Of a stretch of 64,000 nt of DNA, positions 1 to 8,866 are shown one piece after another. Source of the stretch: Bradyrhizobium sp. STM 3843 (lineage in GTDB: Bacteria > Pseudomonadota > Alphaproteobacteria > Rhizobiales > Xanthobacteraceae); the NCBI RefSeq assembly GCF_000239815.1, contig NZ_CAFK01000045.1, positions 1 to 64,000 on the forward strand, in the 5' to 3' direction. Position numbers and translations under genes: made by a program. The notes under the pieces are model-generated. The model saw only the letters and a program-made list of their open reading frames with translations. It made no database searches and was not told the origin of the DNA. How positions within the stretch are numbered: the first letter of the stretch is position 1; each line of letters opens with the position of its first letter.

Positions 1-12
1 AAAATAAGTCCT

Positions 13-52
13 CGTCCTGAGGAGCCCGCCGCAGCGGGCGTCTCGAAGGACG
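13..52. repeat. Dispersed palindromic intergenic repeat
   Basis: Nested inverted repeat. Outer arms cgtcct (13-18) and aggacg (47-52) enclose inner arms gcccgc (24-29) and gcgggc (34-39), with a four-base loop. It lies just downstream of pyruvate kinase, which is read on the minus strand, and could fold as a cruciform or at transcript ends. Elements of this form recur between genes in Bradyrhizobium and Rhodopseudomonas; that is from memory, not from a search. Confidence 0.6.
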
Positions 53-90
53 GCGGCGGGAGATGAACACCGGGGTAACGACCGACGCCT

Positions 91-1509
91 TTATCGCGGC
101 ACGGCGACGACACGCAGATTGTTGGTGGTGCCGGCCTGCGCGAACGGGATGCCGGCGACCACAACCAGGAGGTCGCCGCCTTGCGCGAACTCCTGGTCCA
201 GGGCGAAATGAGTCGCGCGTTCGACCATCTCCTCGTAGTTCTTGATGTCCTCAGAGAGCACGCTGTGCGCGCCCCACAGCAGGCACATGCGGCGGGACAC
301 GTCCTCGTTCGGCGTGATCGCCAGGATCGGCAGGCTCGGCCGCTTGCGCGCGACGCGCGAGGCCGAGGTGCCGCTCGAGGTGTAGGCCACGATGGTCTTG
401 GCATGGATCGCGGAGGCCAGATCGGCGGCGGCGGTCGCCACCGCGTGCGGCGGGGTCTGCTCCTCGCCGGGCTGCGTCGCCTCGATGATCGAGCGGTACA
501 TCTTGTGGCCTTCGGTGGCCTTGATGATGCTGTCCATCATCGCGACCGCCTCGCGCGGATATTGCCCCGAGGCCGATTCCGCCGACAGCATCACCGCGTC
601 GGCACCGTCATAGATCGCGGTGGCGACGTCGGACACCTCGGCACGGGTCGGCGTCGGCGCCGCCACCATCGAATCCAGCATCTGCGTCGCCACGATCACC
701 GGCTTCACCGCGAGGCGGCAGGCGCGCACCAGCTCCTTCTGCTTGCCCGGCACGTCCTCGTGCGGGATCTCGACACCGAGATCGCCGCGCGCCACCATGA
801 TCGCATCGCAGAGCTGGATGATGTCGTCGATCCGCTCCAGCGCTGCCGGCTTCTCGATCTTGGCCATCACGCCCGCACGGTTGCCGATCAGGCTGCGCGC
901 CTCGATCACGTCGGACGGCTTCTGCACGAAGGACAGCGCCACCCAGTCGACGCCGAGCTTGAGGCCAAAATCGAGATCGGAGCGGTCCTTCTCCGTCAGC
1001 GGCGACAGGTCGAGGACGGTCCCCGGCAGATTGACGCCCTTGTTGTTGGAGATCGCGCCACCGACCACCACCTTGGCGTCGATGAAATCGTCGCCCAGCC
1101 CGGTCACGCGCACGCGGACCCGGCCGTCGTCGATCAGCAGATCGTGACCAGGCGCGACCGCGGCGAAGATCTCCGGGTGGTGCAGCGGGATCGACATCTT
1201 GTCGCCCTCGCTCCCCTTGAGCACGAAGCGGATGGCCTCACCCGCTTCCACCGTGATCTTCTTGTCGCGCAAGGTGCCGACGCGGATCTTCGGCCCCTGC
1301 AGGTCCATCAGGATGCCGATCGGACGCTTGACCTCCTGCTCCAGCGCGCGGATCGCGGCGTGGACCTTGGCGTGATCGGCCTGCGTACCATGGCTGAAAT
1401 TGAGGCGGAACGTATCCACGCCGGCCATAAAGAGTGCCTTCAGCATCTCCGGCGAATTGCTGGCGGGGCCGACGGTGGCAACGATCTTGGCTCGACGATG
1501 ACGACGCAT
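91..1509 (-). CDS. pyk: Pyruvate kinase
   Basis: Catalyses the last step of glycolysis, moving phosphate from phosphoenolpyruvate to ADP in the cytoplasm. The 472-residue product has the full family layout. The N-terminal part of the TIM barrel carries KIVATVGPAS and the NFSHG motif, the active-site stretch VMAKIEKP lies near residue 217, and the metal-binding MVARGDLGVE follows. A B domain is inserted in the barrel and a C-terminal domain contains the SSGTSAS stretch. The start is supported by AAAGGA about 10 bases upstream. The length is normal for bacterial enzymes. It stands alone, with a dispersed repeat immediately downstream. Function is certain at family level. Confidence 0.97.
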   Translation of the reverse strand: MRRHRRAKIVATVGPASNSPEMLKALFMAGVDTFRLNFSHGTQADHAKVHAAIRALEQEVKRPIGILMDLQGPKIRVGTLRDKKITVEAGEAIRFVLKGSEGDKMSIPLHHPEIFAAVAPGHDLLIDDGRVRVRVTGLGDDFIDAKVVVGGAISNNKGVNLPGTVLDLSPLTEKDRSDLDFGLKLGVDWVALSFVQKPSDVIEARSLIGNRAGVMAKIEKPAALERIDDIIQLCDAIMVARGDLGVEIPHEDVPGKQKELVRACRLAVKPVIVATQMLDSMVAAPTPTRAEVSDVATAIYDGADAVMLSAESASGQYPREAVAMMDSIIKATEGHKMYRSIIEATQPGEEQTPPHAVATAAADLASAIHAKTIVAYTSSGTSASRVARKRPSLPILAITPNEDVSRRMCLLWGAHSVLSEDIKNYEEMVERATHFALDQEFAQGGDLLVVVAGIPFAQAGTTNNLRVVAVPR

Positions 1510-1877
1510 GGTGATGTGTCCTTTCTATCCGGAGCCGAGCGAGATGGCCCTGATATCGTTGACATTGGTCAGCGTTGTGACAGCGCCGACTCGCGCACAC
1601 CACGAATAGCCGCCCGACGCGGCAAGGCAAGCCCGGCCGCTCAAGCCAATTCTCATGACGCTGCGTGGACCGATACGGACGCGCCCGCGGCTGCCTCGGT
1701 TCCGTGACGCCATCGCTCGGCGCCCGCCCCATATAGCCGGATCACCCGAGAGTGCAACTGCCAGCCACGGCGGAACATTGACGTAGACTGGAGCACGCCT
1801 CCGTCCTGGCGCGAGGAGGCTCACCTCTCCCATTCCGCGATTCTTACAACCTATAATTGCCCCTCGCAGAAGAAGAC
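1510..1877. other. Intergenic region between pyk and tartrate dehydrogenase
   Basis: About 370 bases between two minus-strand genes. It should hold the pyk promoter on the minus strand. Open frames on both strands here have no ribosome binding site or recognisable protein pattern. No clear terminator or repeat was seen. Confidence 0.5.
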
Positions 1878-2951
1878 TCAGACGTTGGAGCCGTGGATCG
1901 CGTCGATCACGGCGTCGGTGACCTCTTTTGTGGTGGCCTTGCCGCCGACGTCGGGCGTGAGGATGCCGGCCGCGCAGACCTTCTCGACGGCCGACATCAG
2001 CCGCGCGGCGGTGTCCTTCTCGCCGAGATGCTCCAGCATCTGCGCGCCGGTCCAGAACGTCGCCACCGGATTGGCGATACCCCTGCCGGTGATGTCGAAG
2101 GCCGAGCCATGGATCGGCTCGAACATCGAGGGAAAGCGACGCTGCGGATCGATGTTGCCGGTCGGCGCCACGCCGAGGCTGCCGGCCAGCGCGCCGGCGA
2201 GATCGGACAGGATATCAGCGTGGAGGTTGGTGGCGACGATGGTGTCGAGGCTCTTCGGGTTCAGGGTCATGCGCACGGTCATGGCGTCGACCAGCATCTT
2301 GTCCCAGGCGACATCGGGGAATTCGGCCGCCACCTCGGCCGCGATCTCGTCCCACATCACCATGCCGTGTCGCTGCGCGTTGGACTTGGTGACGACGGTG
2401 AGGAATTTCCGCGGCCGCGACTGCGCGAGCTGGAAGGCGTAACGCATGATCCTGGCGACGCCGACCCGGGTGAACACCGCGACCTCGGTGCCGACCTCCT
2501 CCGGCAGGCCCTTGTGGGCGCGCCCACCCATGCCGGCATATTCGCCCTCCGAATTCTCGCGCACGATCACCCAGTCGAGATCGCCGACGCCGACATTGCG
2601 CAACGGCGAGGCGACGCCGGGCAGGATCTTGGTCGGCCGCACATTGGCGTATTGGTCAAAACCCTGGCAGATCGGCAGCCGCAGGCCCCACAGCGTGATA
2701 TGGTCGGGCACGTCGGGCGCGCCGACCGCGCCGAAATAGATCGCGTCGAACTTTTTCAGCTCAGTGAGGCCGTCGGCCGGCATCATCACGCCGTGCTTCT
2801 TGTAGTAGTCCGATCCCCAATCGAAGGTCTTGACGGTGAAGCCGATATCGCCGGCTCGCTTGGCGAGCGCCTCGAGCACGCGGACGCCGGCCGAAATCAC
2901 TTCCGGCCCGATGCCGTCGGCGGGAATGGCTGCGATGTTATAGTTGCGCAT
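1878..2951 (-). CDS. ttuC: Tartrate dehydrogenase (isocitrate/isopropylmalate dehydrogenase family)
   Basis: NAD-dependent beta-decarboxylating dehydrogenase, most like tartrate dehydrogenase/decarboxylase, which acts on tartrate and D-malate. The 357-residue product starts MRNYNIAAIPADGIGPEV. It has the substrate loop VIVRENSEGEYAG and the metal and NAD-binding parts NLHADILSDL and EPIHGSAFDI, all typical of this subgroup. The frame stays open well upstream, but that extension lies inside the transporter gene; the start at 2951 is chosen because it gives the normal family length and N-terminus. It lies 23 bases after the MFS gene and is almost certainly in one operon with it. D-malate dehydrogenase (DmlA) is the main alternative. 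Confidence 0.88.
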   Translation of the reverse strand: MRNYNIAAIPADGIGPEVISAGVRVLEALAKRAGDIGFTVKTFDWGSDYYKKHGVMMPADGLTELKKFDAIYFGAVGAPDVPDHITLWGLRLPICQGFDQYANVRPTKILPGVASPLRNVGVGDLDWVIVRENSEGEYAGMGGRAHKGLPEEVGTEVAVFTRVGVARIMRYAFQLAQSRPRKFLTVVTKSNAQRHGMVMWDEIAAEVAAEFPDVAWDKMLVDAMTVRMTLNPKSLDTIVATNLHADILSDLAGALAGSLGVAPTGNIDPQRRFPSMFEPIHGSAFDITGRGIANPVATFWTGAQMLEHLGEKDTAARLMSAVEKVCAAGILTPDVGGKATTKEVTDAVIDAIHGSNV

Positions 2952-2974
2952 GGAAGATCTCCGTTGACGAAAGA

Positions 2975-4273
2975 TCAGTGGATCTGCGTGGCCGGCTCGG
3001 CCTTCGCATGGTGTGAGCGGGACAGCAACAGGGTCAGGACCGCGGAGAGCAGCAGCAGGCCGGCAACGAAATAGAGCCCGCCGTTGAAGCTGCCGGTCCG
3101 GTCCTTGATCCAGCCGATCATGGCCGGCCCCGCGAACCCGCCGAGATTGCCGATCGAGTTGATGGTGGCGATGCCGGCCGCCGCGGCAGGCCCCGACAGG
3201 AACATCGTCGGCATGCTCCACAGCGGCGGCTTCGACGAGGAGATCCCGATGTTCACCAGCGTGAGCGCGGCGAGCACGGCCGTCACGCTGGCGGCAAGGC
3301 CGGCAAGCCACAGCCCCAGCGCCGCCAGCAGGCAGGCCAGCACGACGTGCCAGGTGCGCTCCCCGGTGCGATCGGAATGCCGCGCCCACAGGATCATGAC
3401 CACGACAGCGACGCTCGGCGGCACCGCGTTGAGGAAGCCGACCTCGAGCGAGGACAGGCCGAACTGCTTGATGATCTGCGGCGCCCAGACGCCGAGCGTA
3501 TAGAGCCCGGCGGAGGTGCCGAAATAGACCAGCGACAACGCCAGCACGCGGATGTCGGCAAGGCCGCGCCACACCGAGTGGCTCGCGATCCCCGCCCTGC
3601 TTGTCACCTCCGCATTCATCGTCCGCACCAGCCAGCTCCGCTCCTCGTCAGTGAGCCATCGCGCCTGCTCCGGCCGGTCCGTCATGTAGCCGAGCACGAT
3701 GAAGCCGAGTAGCACGGCGGGCAAGGCCTCGATCAGGAACAACCACTGCCAGCCGGCAAGACCAAGCAGCCCGTGCATCTCCAGCAATGCGCCCGAGATC
3801 GGCGATCCCAGCACGGTCGACAGTGGCGCAGCCGCCATGAACAGCGCCGTGACCGCGGCGCGCTGCCGTGCCGGAAACCAGTGGGACAGATAGAGGATGA
3901 TACCGGGAAAGAAGCCGGCCTCCGCAACGCCGAGCAGGAAACGCAGCGCATAGAAGCTCGCCGGCCCCTGCACGAAGGCCATGGCGCCCGACACGATGCC
4001 CCAGGAGATCATGACGCGCGCGATCCAGAGCCGCGCCCCGAACCGGTCGAGCGCCAGGTTGGACGGCACCTCGAACAGGAAATAGCCCCAGAAGAAGATG
4101 CCGGCGCCGAAGCCGAACACCGTCGGCGAGAGGCCGATATCCTTGTTCATGGTCAGCGCCGCAAAGCCGATATTGACGCGGTCGATGAAAGCCACGAAGT
4201 ACAGGAGCATGATGAAAGGAATGATGCGCCAGGTGATCTTGCGCAGCACACGGGTCTCGAGCTCGCTTCCCAT
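2975..4273 (-). CDS. MFS transporter, tartrate/organic-anion type
   Basis: Twelve-helix major facilitator of the anion:cation symporter (TtuB-like) group, expected to import tartrate or a related dicarboxylate across the inner membrane. The N-terminus has the family pattern ITWRIIPFIMLLYFVAFIDR followed by NIGFAALTMN, and the cytoplasmic loop carries DRFGARLW. Two adjacent ATG codons lie after GGGAGGAG; the second (4273) has the better spacing and gives MGSELETRV. It is the first gene of a two-gene operon with tartrate dehydrogenase and divergent from a LysR gene. The substrate is inferred from the neighbour enzyme and the subfamily. Confidence 0.88.
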   Translation of the reverse strand: MGSELETRVLRKITWRIIPFIMLLYFVAFIDRVNIGFAALTMNKDIGLSPTVFGFGAGIFFWGYFLFEVPSNLALDRFGARLWIARVMISWGIVSGAMAFVQGPASFYALRFLLGVAEAGFFPGIILYLSHWFPARQRAAVTALFMAAAPLSTVLGSPISGALLEMHGLLGLAGWQWLFLIEALPAVLLGFIVLGYMTDRPEQARWLTDEERSWLVRTMNAEVTSRAGIASHSVWRGLADIRVLALSLVYFGTSAGLYTLGVWAPQIIKQFGLSSLEVGFLNAVPPSVAVVVMILWARHSDRTGERTWHVVLACLLAALGLWLAGLAASVTAVLAALTLVNIGISSSKPPLWSMPTMFLSGPAAAAGIATINSIGNLGGFAGPAMIGWIKDRTGSFNGGLYFVAGLLLLSAVLTLLLSRSHHAKAEPATQIH

Positions 4274-4353
4274 CATCTCCTCCCGACGCGATCTTCTTTT
4301 TGTCAGAGCGGAAACTAAGCGGCGGCGCAGGCATGGTTCAATCGCCGCTTGTT

Positions 4354-4372
4354 TATACAAAAAATTGATATA
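4354..4372. promoter_or_regulatory. AT-rich imperfect palindrome in the divergent LysR/transporter promoter
   Basis: The sequence tatacaaaaaattgatata has inverted ends (tata...tata) and sits between the LysR gene and the divergent tartrate transporter, where a LysR-type regulator usually binds. It is one of few AT-rich stretches nearby, so it may also supply promoter elements. Role inferred from position only. Confidence 0.4.
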
Positions 4373-4402
4373 ATCCGGAGATCATCTCGCCGGATTTCGC
4401 CC

Positions 4403-5320
4403 ATGGACCTGCACCAGCTTCGCTGCTTCATCGCCGCTGCCGAGGAGCTGCATTTCGGCAAGGCGGCGCAACGCCTGCAGATGCTGCCGTCCGCCCTCGG
4501 CCGCCACATCAAGCTGCTGGAGGAGGATCTGGCGACCCAGCTGTTCGCCCGGACGACCCGTGCGGTGTCGCTGACGGAGCAAGGCACGGCGCTGCTGCGG
4601 GACGCCCGCGCGATCCTGTCCCGGGTCGAAACGGTCGAGCAGAGCTTCCGCCGCCGCGCCCGGGCCGGCACGGTTCGCCGCCTGCGGGTCGGCGCGATCG
4701 ACAGCGCCGCGGCCGGCCTGCTGCCGCCCCTCCTGCACGACTTCCGCGCCCGACATCCCGAGATCGCGGTGCAGCTTTCCGAAGAGAAGACGATCCGGCT
4801 GCTGCCCAAGATCCTCTCCGGCGCGCTCGATCTCGCCTTCGTGCGGCCGCCGGAGCGGACCGACAAGCGGCTCGAATTTCGCCCCCTGGTGGACGAGACC
4901 GCTGTCGTCGCGCTGCCGCAGCGGCACGCGCTGGCCGCACGCAAGTTCATTTCGTTGGGCGAGATCGCCGACCAGCCGTTGATCGTGCCGGACCGCCGTT
5001 CGCGGCCGCACAGCCACGACCTGACCATGAAGCTGTTCGAGCAGGCCGGGCTGACGCCTGAGGTGGCCCAGCTCGCCGACGAGAAGCAGACCATCGTCCA
5101 CCTGGTCGCGGCCCGGCTCGGAGTTGCGATCGTACCGCGCTGGACCTCACGGCTGGCGATATCGGGCGTGCGCTTCGTACCGCTCAGGCTGAAGCGCGGC
5201 AGCAGCGTCGGACGGCTGCCGCTGGCCGCCGCCTGGCTGCGCGGCTCGCGCGATCCCGCGCGCGACGCCATGCTTTCCATTCTCGAGGCCAGGCTCCCCA
5301 ATTACGCGCGCGGCGCGTGA
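4403..5320 (+). CDS. LysR-family transcriptional regulator
   Basis: DNA-binding regulator of 305 residues. The N-terminal winged helix-turn-helix begins MDLHQLRCFIAAAEELHFGK and continues AAQRLQMLPSALGRHIKLLE. The effector-binding domain follows from about residue 90, with RLRVGAIDSAAAGLLPPLL. An in-frame ATG 54 bases upstream would add residues outside the family pattern, so 4403 was chosen. It is divergent from the tartrate transporter/dehydrogenase operon. By the usual LysR arrangement it probably controls that operon in response to tartrate or a related acid. The target is inferred. Confidence 0.92.
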   Translation: MDLHQLRCFIAAAEELHFGKAAQRLQMLPSALGRHIKLLEEDLATQLFARTTRAVSLTEQGTALLRDARAILSRVETVEQSFRRRARAGTVRRLRVGAIDSAAAGLLPPLLHDFRARHPEIAVQLSEEKTIRLLPKILSGALDLAFVRPPERTDKRLEFRPLVDETAVVALPQRHALAARKFISLGEIADQPLIVPDRRSRPHSHDLTMKLFEQAGLTPEVAQLADEKQTIVHLVAARLGVAIVPRWTSRLAISGVRFVPLRLKRGSSVGRLPLAAAWLRGSRDPARDAMLSILEARLPNYARGA

Positions 5321-5945
5321 ACGTGAGGACCCCTCCGATTACGGCAACATCGTAGGCGGCACCACGCTGGTGGCGCTGCTGAACCACAGCCAGGTCGCCG
5401 CCGAGCTTGAGGGCGGCGGTGCGTCATGACGTCACATTTGGCGGCGCGCGGCAGAGCGCATGCCGGCATCTGCCCTACCCTGCCCCGATTGTTACAATTG
5501 CTACTATTACAGCCGTAGCGGATTGTATTGCAGATGTAGCGCCACGTTCCTTCCGGGCGGCGAGGAAGCGACCTAGGATGGACCGATCCTCCGGCAGGAC
5601 GAGCTTAGCTCGGACGGCCGACACGAAATGCATGCTTCAACAGCAGGTGATGTCCCACTTGTGAAGTGAGGGGCTTGACGCGAGCCACCTAGCTCGTTCC
5701 ACTGGTTCCAGCTACCGGTGCGGAGCCCGGCTTCGCCGACCCTTTTGTGAACTAATTATTATGAACTATGTCGACGTCGCTCAATACTCACCTAGCAGAT
5801 GTCGACGGGATGCCGGGCCGGTCAAGCAACTCCTGCCCCCTCTTGCGATATGCCAAGAGGCGGACACATGCGAGGTCATGGTAAAGCGTAACATGTTACC
5901 CGGCTGGATGAAGACTGTCACTCGGCAAGCTGTCGGTATGCTCGA
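5321..5945. other. Intergenic region, no supported gene
   Basis: About 620 bases without a convincing gene. Near its start (about 5326-5429) one frame reads a peptide containing GGTTLVALLNHSQVAAEL before a stop, which looks protein-like but has no start or flanking match and may be a gene remnant. The rest has short open frames without ribosome binding sites. Its last part should contain the promoter of the cyclase gene. Confidence 0.45.
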
Positions 5946-7793
5946 ATGACCGGGGCAACGATGCCGCTTCTCGGGTCAGCACAACACGAGGCAAGTGCGC
6001 CCTCTGAAGTTCTGTTTCGGGCGCGCGGTGACGCCGCTCGAACCGGTCGGCGGCTTGCGGCCGTCGCGTTTCTCGACATCGTGGGCTACACGCTGCTGAT
6101 GGCGCGCGATGAAAGTCGCACACACGATCGCTGGATGAAGATCCTGAATGAGATCGTTCGGCCGCGCACCACGGATTACCGTGGCCGGATCGTCAAGTTC
6201 ACCGGTGACGGCCTGCTTGCCGAGTTTTCCAGCGTCCTCGACGCGGTCGAATGGGCGCAGGATGTTCAACGCACGGTGCCGTCGGCTCAGGTCGACGAGG
6301 GCGAGCAGACCCCGACCATCGCACTGCGGATTGCCATCAATCTCGGCGACATTATCGCAACCGAGTTCGACATCTTCGGGCACGGCGTCAATGTCGCAGC
6401 GCGCCTCCAGGAGCACGCCGAGCCAGGCGGCGTCCTGCTCTCCGAATCGGTCTACGAGGTCGTGCGCGGCACGGTGGGGAAGCTCGCACGCGACATCGGC
6501 TATCTTCAGCTCAAGAATGTCGAAAAGCCGGTGCGGGCCTATGCCCTGACGACCGGTGTTCCGGTCGCAGTGGCACCCACCGCGGCTCACCGCGAGCGCC
6601 TGCCCTCGATCGCCGTGCTCCCGCTCCAGAATCTGGGTGCCGATCCGGCCGACGACTATTTTGCCGACGGGATCGTCGAAGACATCATTGTGTCTCTCGC
6701 CGGACTGCGCGAACTCTTCGTCATCTCGCGCGCCTCGACAATCAAATATCGCGATCATCCGCCCGATCCGGCCGAGGTCGGGCGCGCGCTCGGCGCACGC
6801 TACGTCGTGTTTGGCACCGTTCGCAGGTCCCTCCGACTGGTGCGCGTGTCAACGCAGGCGTGCGATTCCCAAAGCGGAGAAATCCTTTGGGCCGACGCGG
6901 TCGAAGTCGCTCCCGGCGAACTATTTGATCTCCAGGACGAGATCGTTCGGAAGATCGTCGTCGGCATTGCTCCCAATGTCCGCAAGACGGAGCTGCGCGA
7001 GGCGCTCCGGAAGCGCCCCGACAGTTTCACGGCCTATGACTACACGCTGCGGGCGATTCAGCTCATCAACAGCCTCGACAAGCATATCTTTCTGCAGGCC
7101 CGCGACTTTCTGAACCGGGCGATGGCGGAAGATCCGAACTTCGCCATGCCTGTCGCCTGGGCGGCACGCTGGCATAGTCTCTATGTCGGTCAGGGCTGGT
7201 CCACCAACCCGAGCGAGGATGCGATCCGTGCCATCGAGTTCGCCTCGAGGGCAATCGAGCTCGATGGTCAGAACGCGCTGGCACTGGCGACCTTCGGTCA
7301 CCTGAAGTCGTTTCTGTTGCACGAATATGACGGCGCGTTGATCTATTTCGACCGTGCGCTTTCGGCATGTCCCAACCACTCGCTGGCGTGGCTGCTCTCC
7401 AGCGCCACGTTGAGTTACATCGGGGATGGCGAGCAGGCCGTCAGCAGAGCCGAGCATGCCTTGCGGCTGTCGCCTTTCGATCAGAGCCTATTCAACTACT
7501 ACATGTTTCTCAATCTCGCCTACTACGCCAAAGGTGATTATGAGAGCGCGGTGAAGTGGGGCCGGATGTCGGCCAGCGAGAACGCTCTCTACACGGCAAA
7601 CCACAGGATATTGATCGCAGGCCTGGCGGCTCTGGGACGTCTCGATGAAGCTCACGAAGTCGCCGACAGGATGATGAAGCTCGAGCCCGATTTCCGGTTG
7701 GAATTTTACGAGCGAACTCGGCAGCCGTTCCGGCACCCGGAGCTTCGCGCGCATTACATGACCCATTTGAGGTTGGCCGGCCTTCCGGAATGA
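5946..7793 (+). CDS. Class III adenylate/guanylate cyclase with TolB-like region and TPR repeats
   Basis: Soluble signalling protein of 615 residues. A class III nucleotide cyclase domain occupies about residues 36-190. Both metal-binding aspartates are present, in FLDIVGYTLL (Asp44) and FTGDGLLAEF (Asp88), so it could make cAMP from ATP. A TolB-N-like segment follows (about 220-350, with IAVLPLQNLG and DYFADGIVEDI), then TPR-like helices to the C-terminus. This architecture is common in rhizobia. There is no transmembrane segment, so it is expected to act in the cytoplasm. A second ATG 15 bases downstream is an alternative start. It is the first of three same-strand genes, with a PAP2-type protein and an S8 peptidase behind it; no link between them is proven. 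Confidence 0.9.
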   Translation: MTGATMPLLGSAQHEASAPSEVLFRARGDAARTGRRLAAVAFLDIVGYTLLMARDESRTHDRWMKILNEIVRPRTTDYRGRIVKFTGDGLLAEFSSVLDAVEWAQDVQRTVPSAQVDEGEQTPTIALRIAINLGDIIATEFDIFGHGVNVAARLQEHAEPGGVLLSESVYEVVRGTVGKLARDIGYLQLKNVEKPVRAYALTTGVPVAVAPTAAHRERLPSIAVLPLQNLGADPADDYFADGIVEDIIVSLAGLRELFVISRASTIKYRDHPPDPAEVGRALGARYVVFGTVRRSLRLVRVSTQACDSQSGEILWADAVEVAPGELFDLQDEIVRKIVVGIAPNVRKTELREALRKRPDSFTAYDYTLRAIQLINSLDKHIFLQARDFLNRAMAEDPNFAMPVAWAARWHSLYVGQGWSTNPSEDAIRAIEFASRAIELDGQNALALATFGHLKSFLLHEYDGALIYFDRALSACPNHSLAWLLSSATLSYIGDGEQAVSRAEHALRLSPFDQSLFNYYMFLNLAYYAKGDYESAVKWGRMSASENALYTANHRILIAGLAALGRLDEAHEVADRMMKLEPDFRLEFYERTRQPFRHPELRAHYMTHLRLAGLPE

Positions 7794-7849
7794 CCCCCGG
7801 AAGCATGCCGGCCGGGGGACGCAGGACATTAGTCAAGAGGAGGATTGCC

Positions 7850-8785
7850 ATGAGTGGTTTCGGTCTCGCCGACGGAGCAGATGGTGCAGACGGAGCAGAT
7901 GGGGCCGATGGCGCGGCACCGTCCGGAACGTTCACGGCCAGCACTTCACCATTGATCCGGCCCATCGGCATCTCGCCTGCCCTCGAGAAGCGCCCCGAGG
8001 AGGACTGGTTCAGGGGCACGCGATGGCCGCCCTTCGATGTGTCGGCCGGCTTCCCTTTCACAACGAGCAAGAGCTTCCCCGACAGCGCTTGGGACTCGTA
8101 TCATTTCTCGATCGTCGTGCTCGGCGAGTTTGTCAAACAGCCGGGCTGGGACGCGATCGACCTGCAGGCCGTCGCGCCCATTCCGACGGGCGCTGGACTG
8201 AAGGCCGAACTTGATGAGCTGCAGGAGCTCATCGACTACCGGCCTGGCGTCATGGCTGAGGCGCTCGCTCAGGTCAGCAAGATCGACGCTTACTTCAGCG
8301 GCATGCTGATGTTCAACAAATCATCGCGTCCTGCCACCTACCGCCTGATCCAATGTGCGCTGCACGTCGCGCAGTTCTTGGCCATGCACTACAAGTTCAA
8401 TCCCGGCCTGCAAGCCGGCTCAGGAACGGCCATTCCTCCGCGGCCACGGCCGTCTCAACTCTCGCTGGCATTGATGCCGCCGATCGCGGTCCCGGGGCAC
8501 GCTTCATACCCGAGCGGACACGCCACCGAGGCGTATATGCTGGCAACCGTGCTTACCCCGATAATGCCGCAGCCGGCATCCACGCCGATCGATCCCGCGG
8601 ATCCCGAGAGCACACCGCTGCGGCGTCTTGCACAGAGGATCGCACGCAACCGCGAAGTGCTCGGGCTCCACTATCCGTCGGACAGCAAGGCCGGCAAGCA
8701 TCTCGGGGAGACTGCAGCACCCCTTCTGGCTGGATGCCCAAGTGCGGCCAAGCTCATTGCAGCCGCGGAGCTGGAATGGAGCTGA
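7850..8785 (+). CDS. PAP2/vanadium-dependent haloperoxidase superfamily protein with DGA repeat
   Basis: Product of 311 residues. The C-terminal half has the hallmarks of the PAP2/haloperoxidase fold: SYPSGHATEAY, with Ser222-Gly223-His224, and RNREVLGLHYPSD, with Arg268 and His274 at the Arg-x5-His spacing of the vanadate/phosphate pocket. The first motif (Lys-x6-Arg-Pro) is not clear: a Lys near 182 and Arg-Pro pairs near 198-201 are present with different spacing. Residues 8-22 are five DGA triplets. No signal peptide or obvious membrane helix is seen, unlike most PAP2 phosphatases, which favours a soluble haloperoxidase-like enzyme. The start at 7850 follows AAGAGGAGG. It lies 56 bases after the cyclase gene. 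Phosphatase versus peroxidase activity cannot be told. Confidence 0.75.
   Translation: MSGFGLADGADGADGADGADGAAPSGTFTASTSPLIRPIGISPALEKRPEEDWFRGTRWPPFDVSAGFPFTTSKSFPDSAWDSYHFSIVVLGEFVKQPGWDAIDLQAVAPIPTGAGLKAELDELQELIDYRPGVMAEALAQVSKIDAYFSGMLMFNKSSRPATYRLIQCALHVAQFLAMHYKFNPGLQAGSGTAIPPRPRPSQLSLALMPPIAVPGHASYPSGHATEAYMLATVLTPIMPQPASTPIDPADPESTPLRRLAQRIARNREVLGLHYPSDSKAGKHLGETAAPLLAGCPSAAKLIAAAELEWS
7871..7915 (+). repeat. Five tandem 9-bp units encoding Asp-Gly-Ala
   Basis: Units begin at 7871, 7880, 7889, 7898 and 7907. Units 1 and 3 are identical (gacggagca) and the rest vary mostly at third positions. The array lies inside the PAP2-type gene and keeps the reading frame, so changes in copy number would lengthen or shorten the N-terminal DGA tract without a frameshift. 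Confidence 0.85.
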
Positions 8786-8866
8786 GACGTCCTGCGCCGG
8801 GCTTGCTCGGATGGCAAGGCAAGCTCGGCGCAACCGAGGTGGATTATTTTTTCAGGAGCCCATCCA

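Noticed and set aside
1857-3074. Open frame opposite the tartrate dehydrogenase gene
   Set aside because: Low-complexity Arg/Asp/His-rich composition typical of antisense frames; the dehydrogenase is clear.
5326-5429. Possible gene remnant reading GGTTLVALLNHSQVAAEL
   Set aside because: Protein-like but very short, no start or family recognised; noted only in the intergenic entry.
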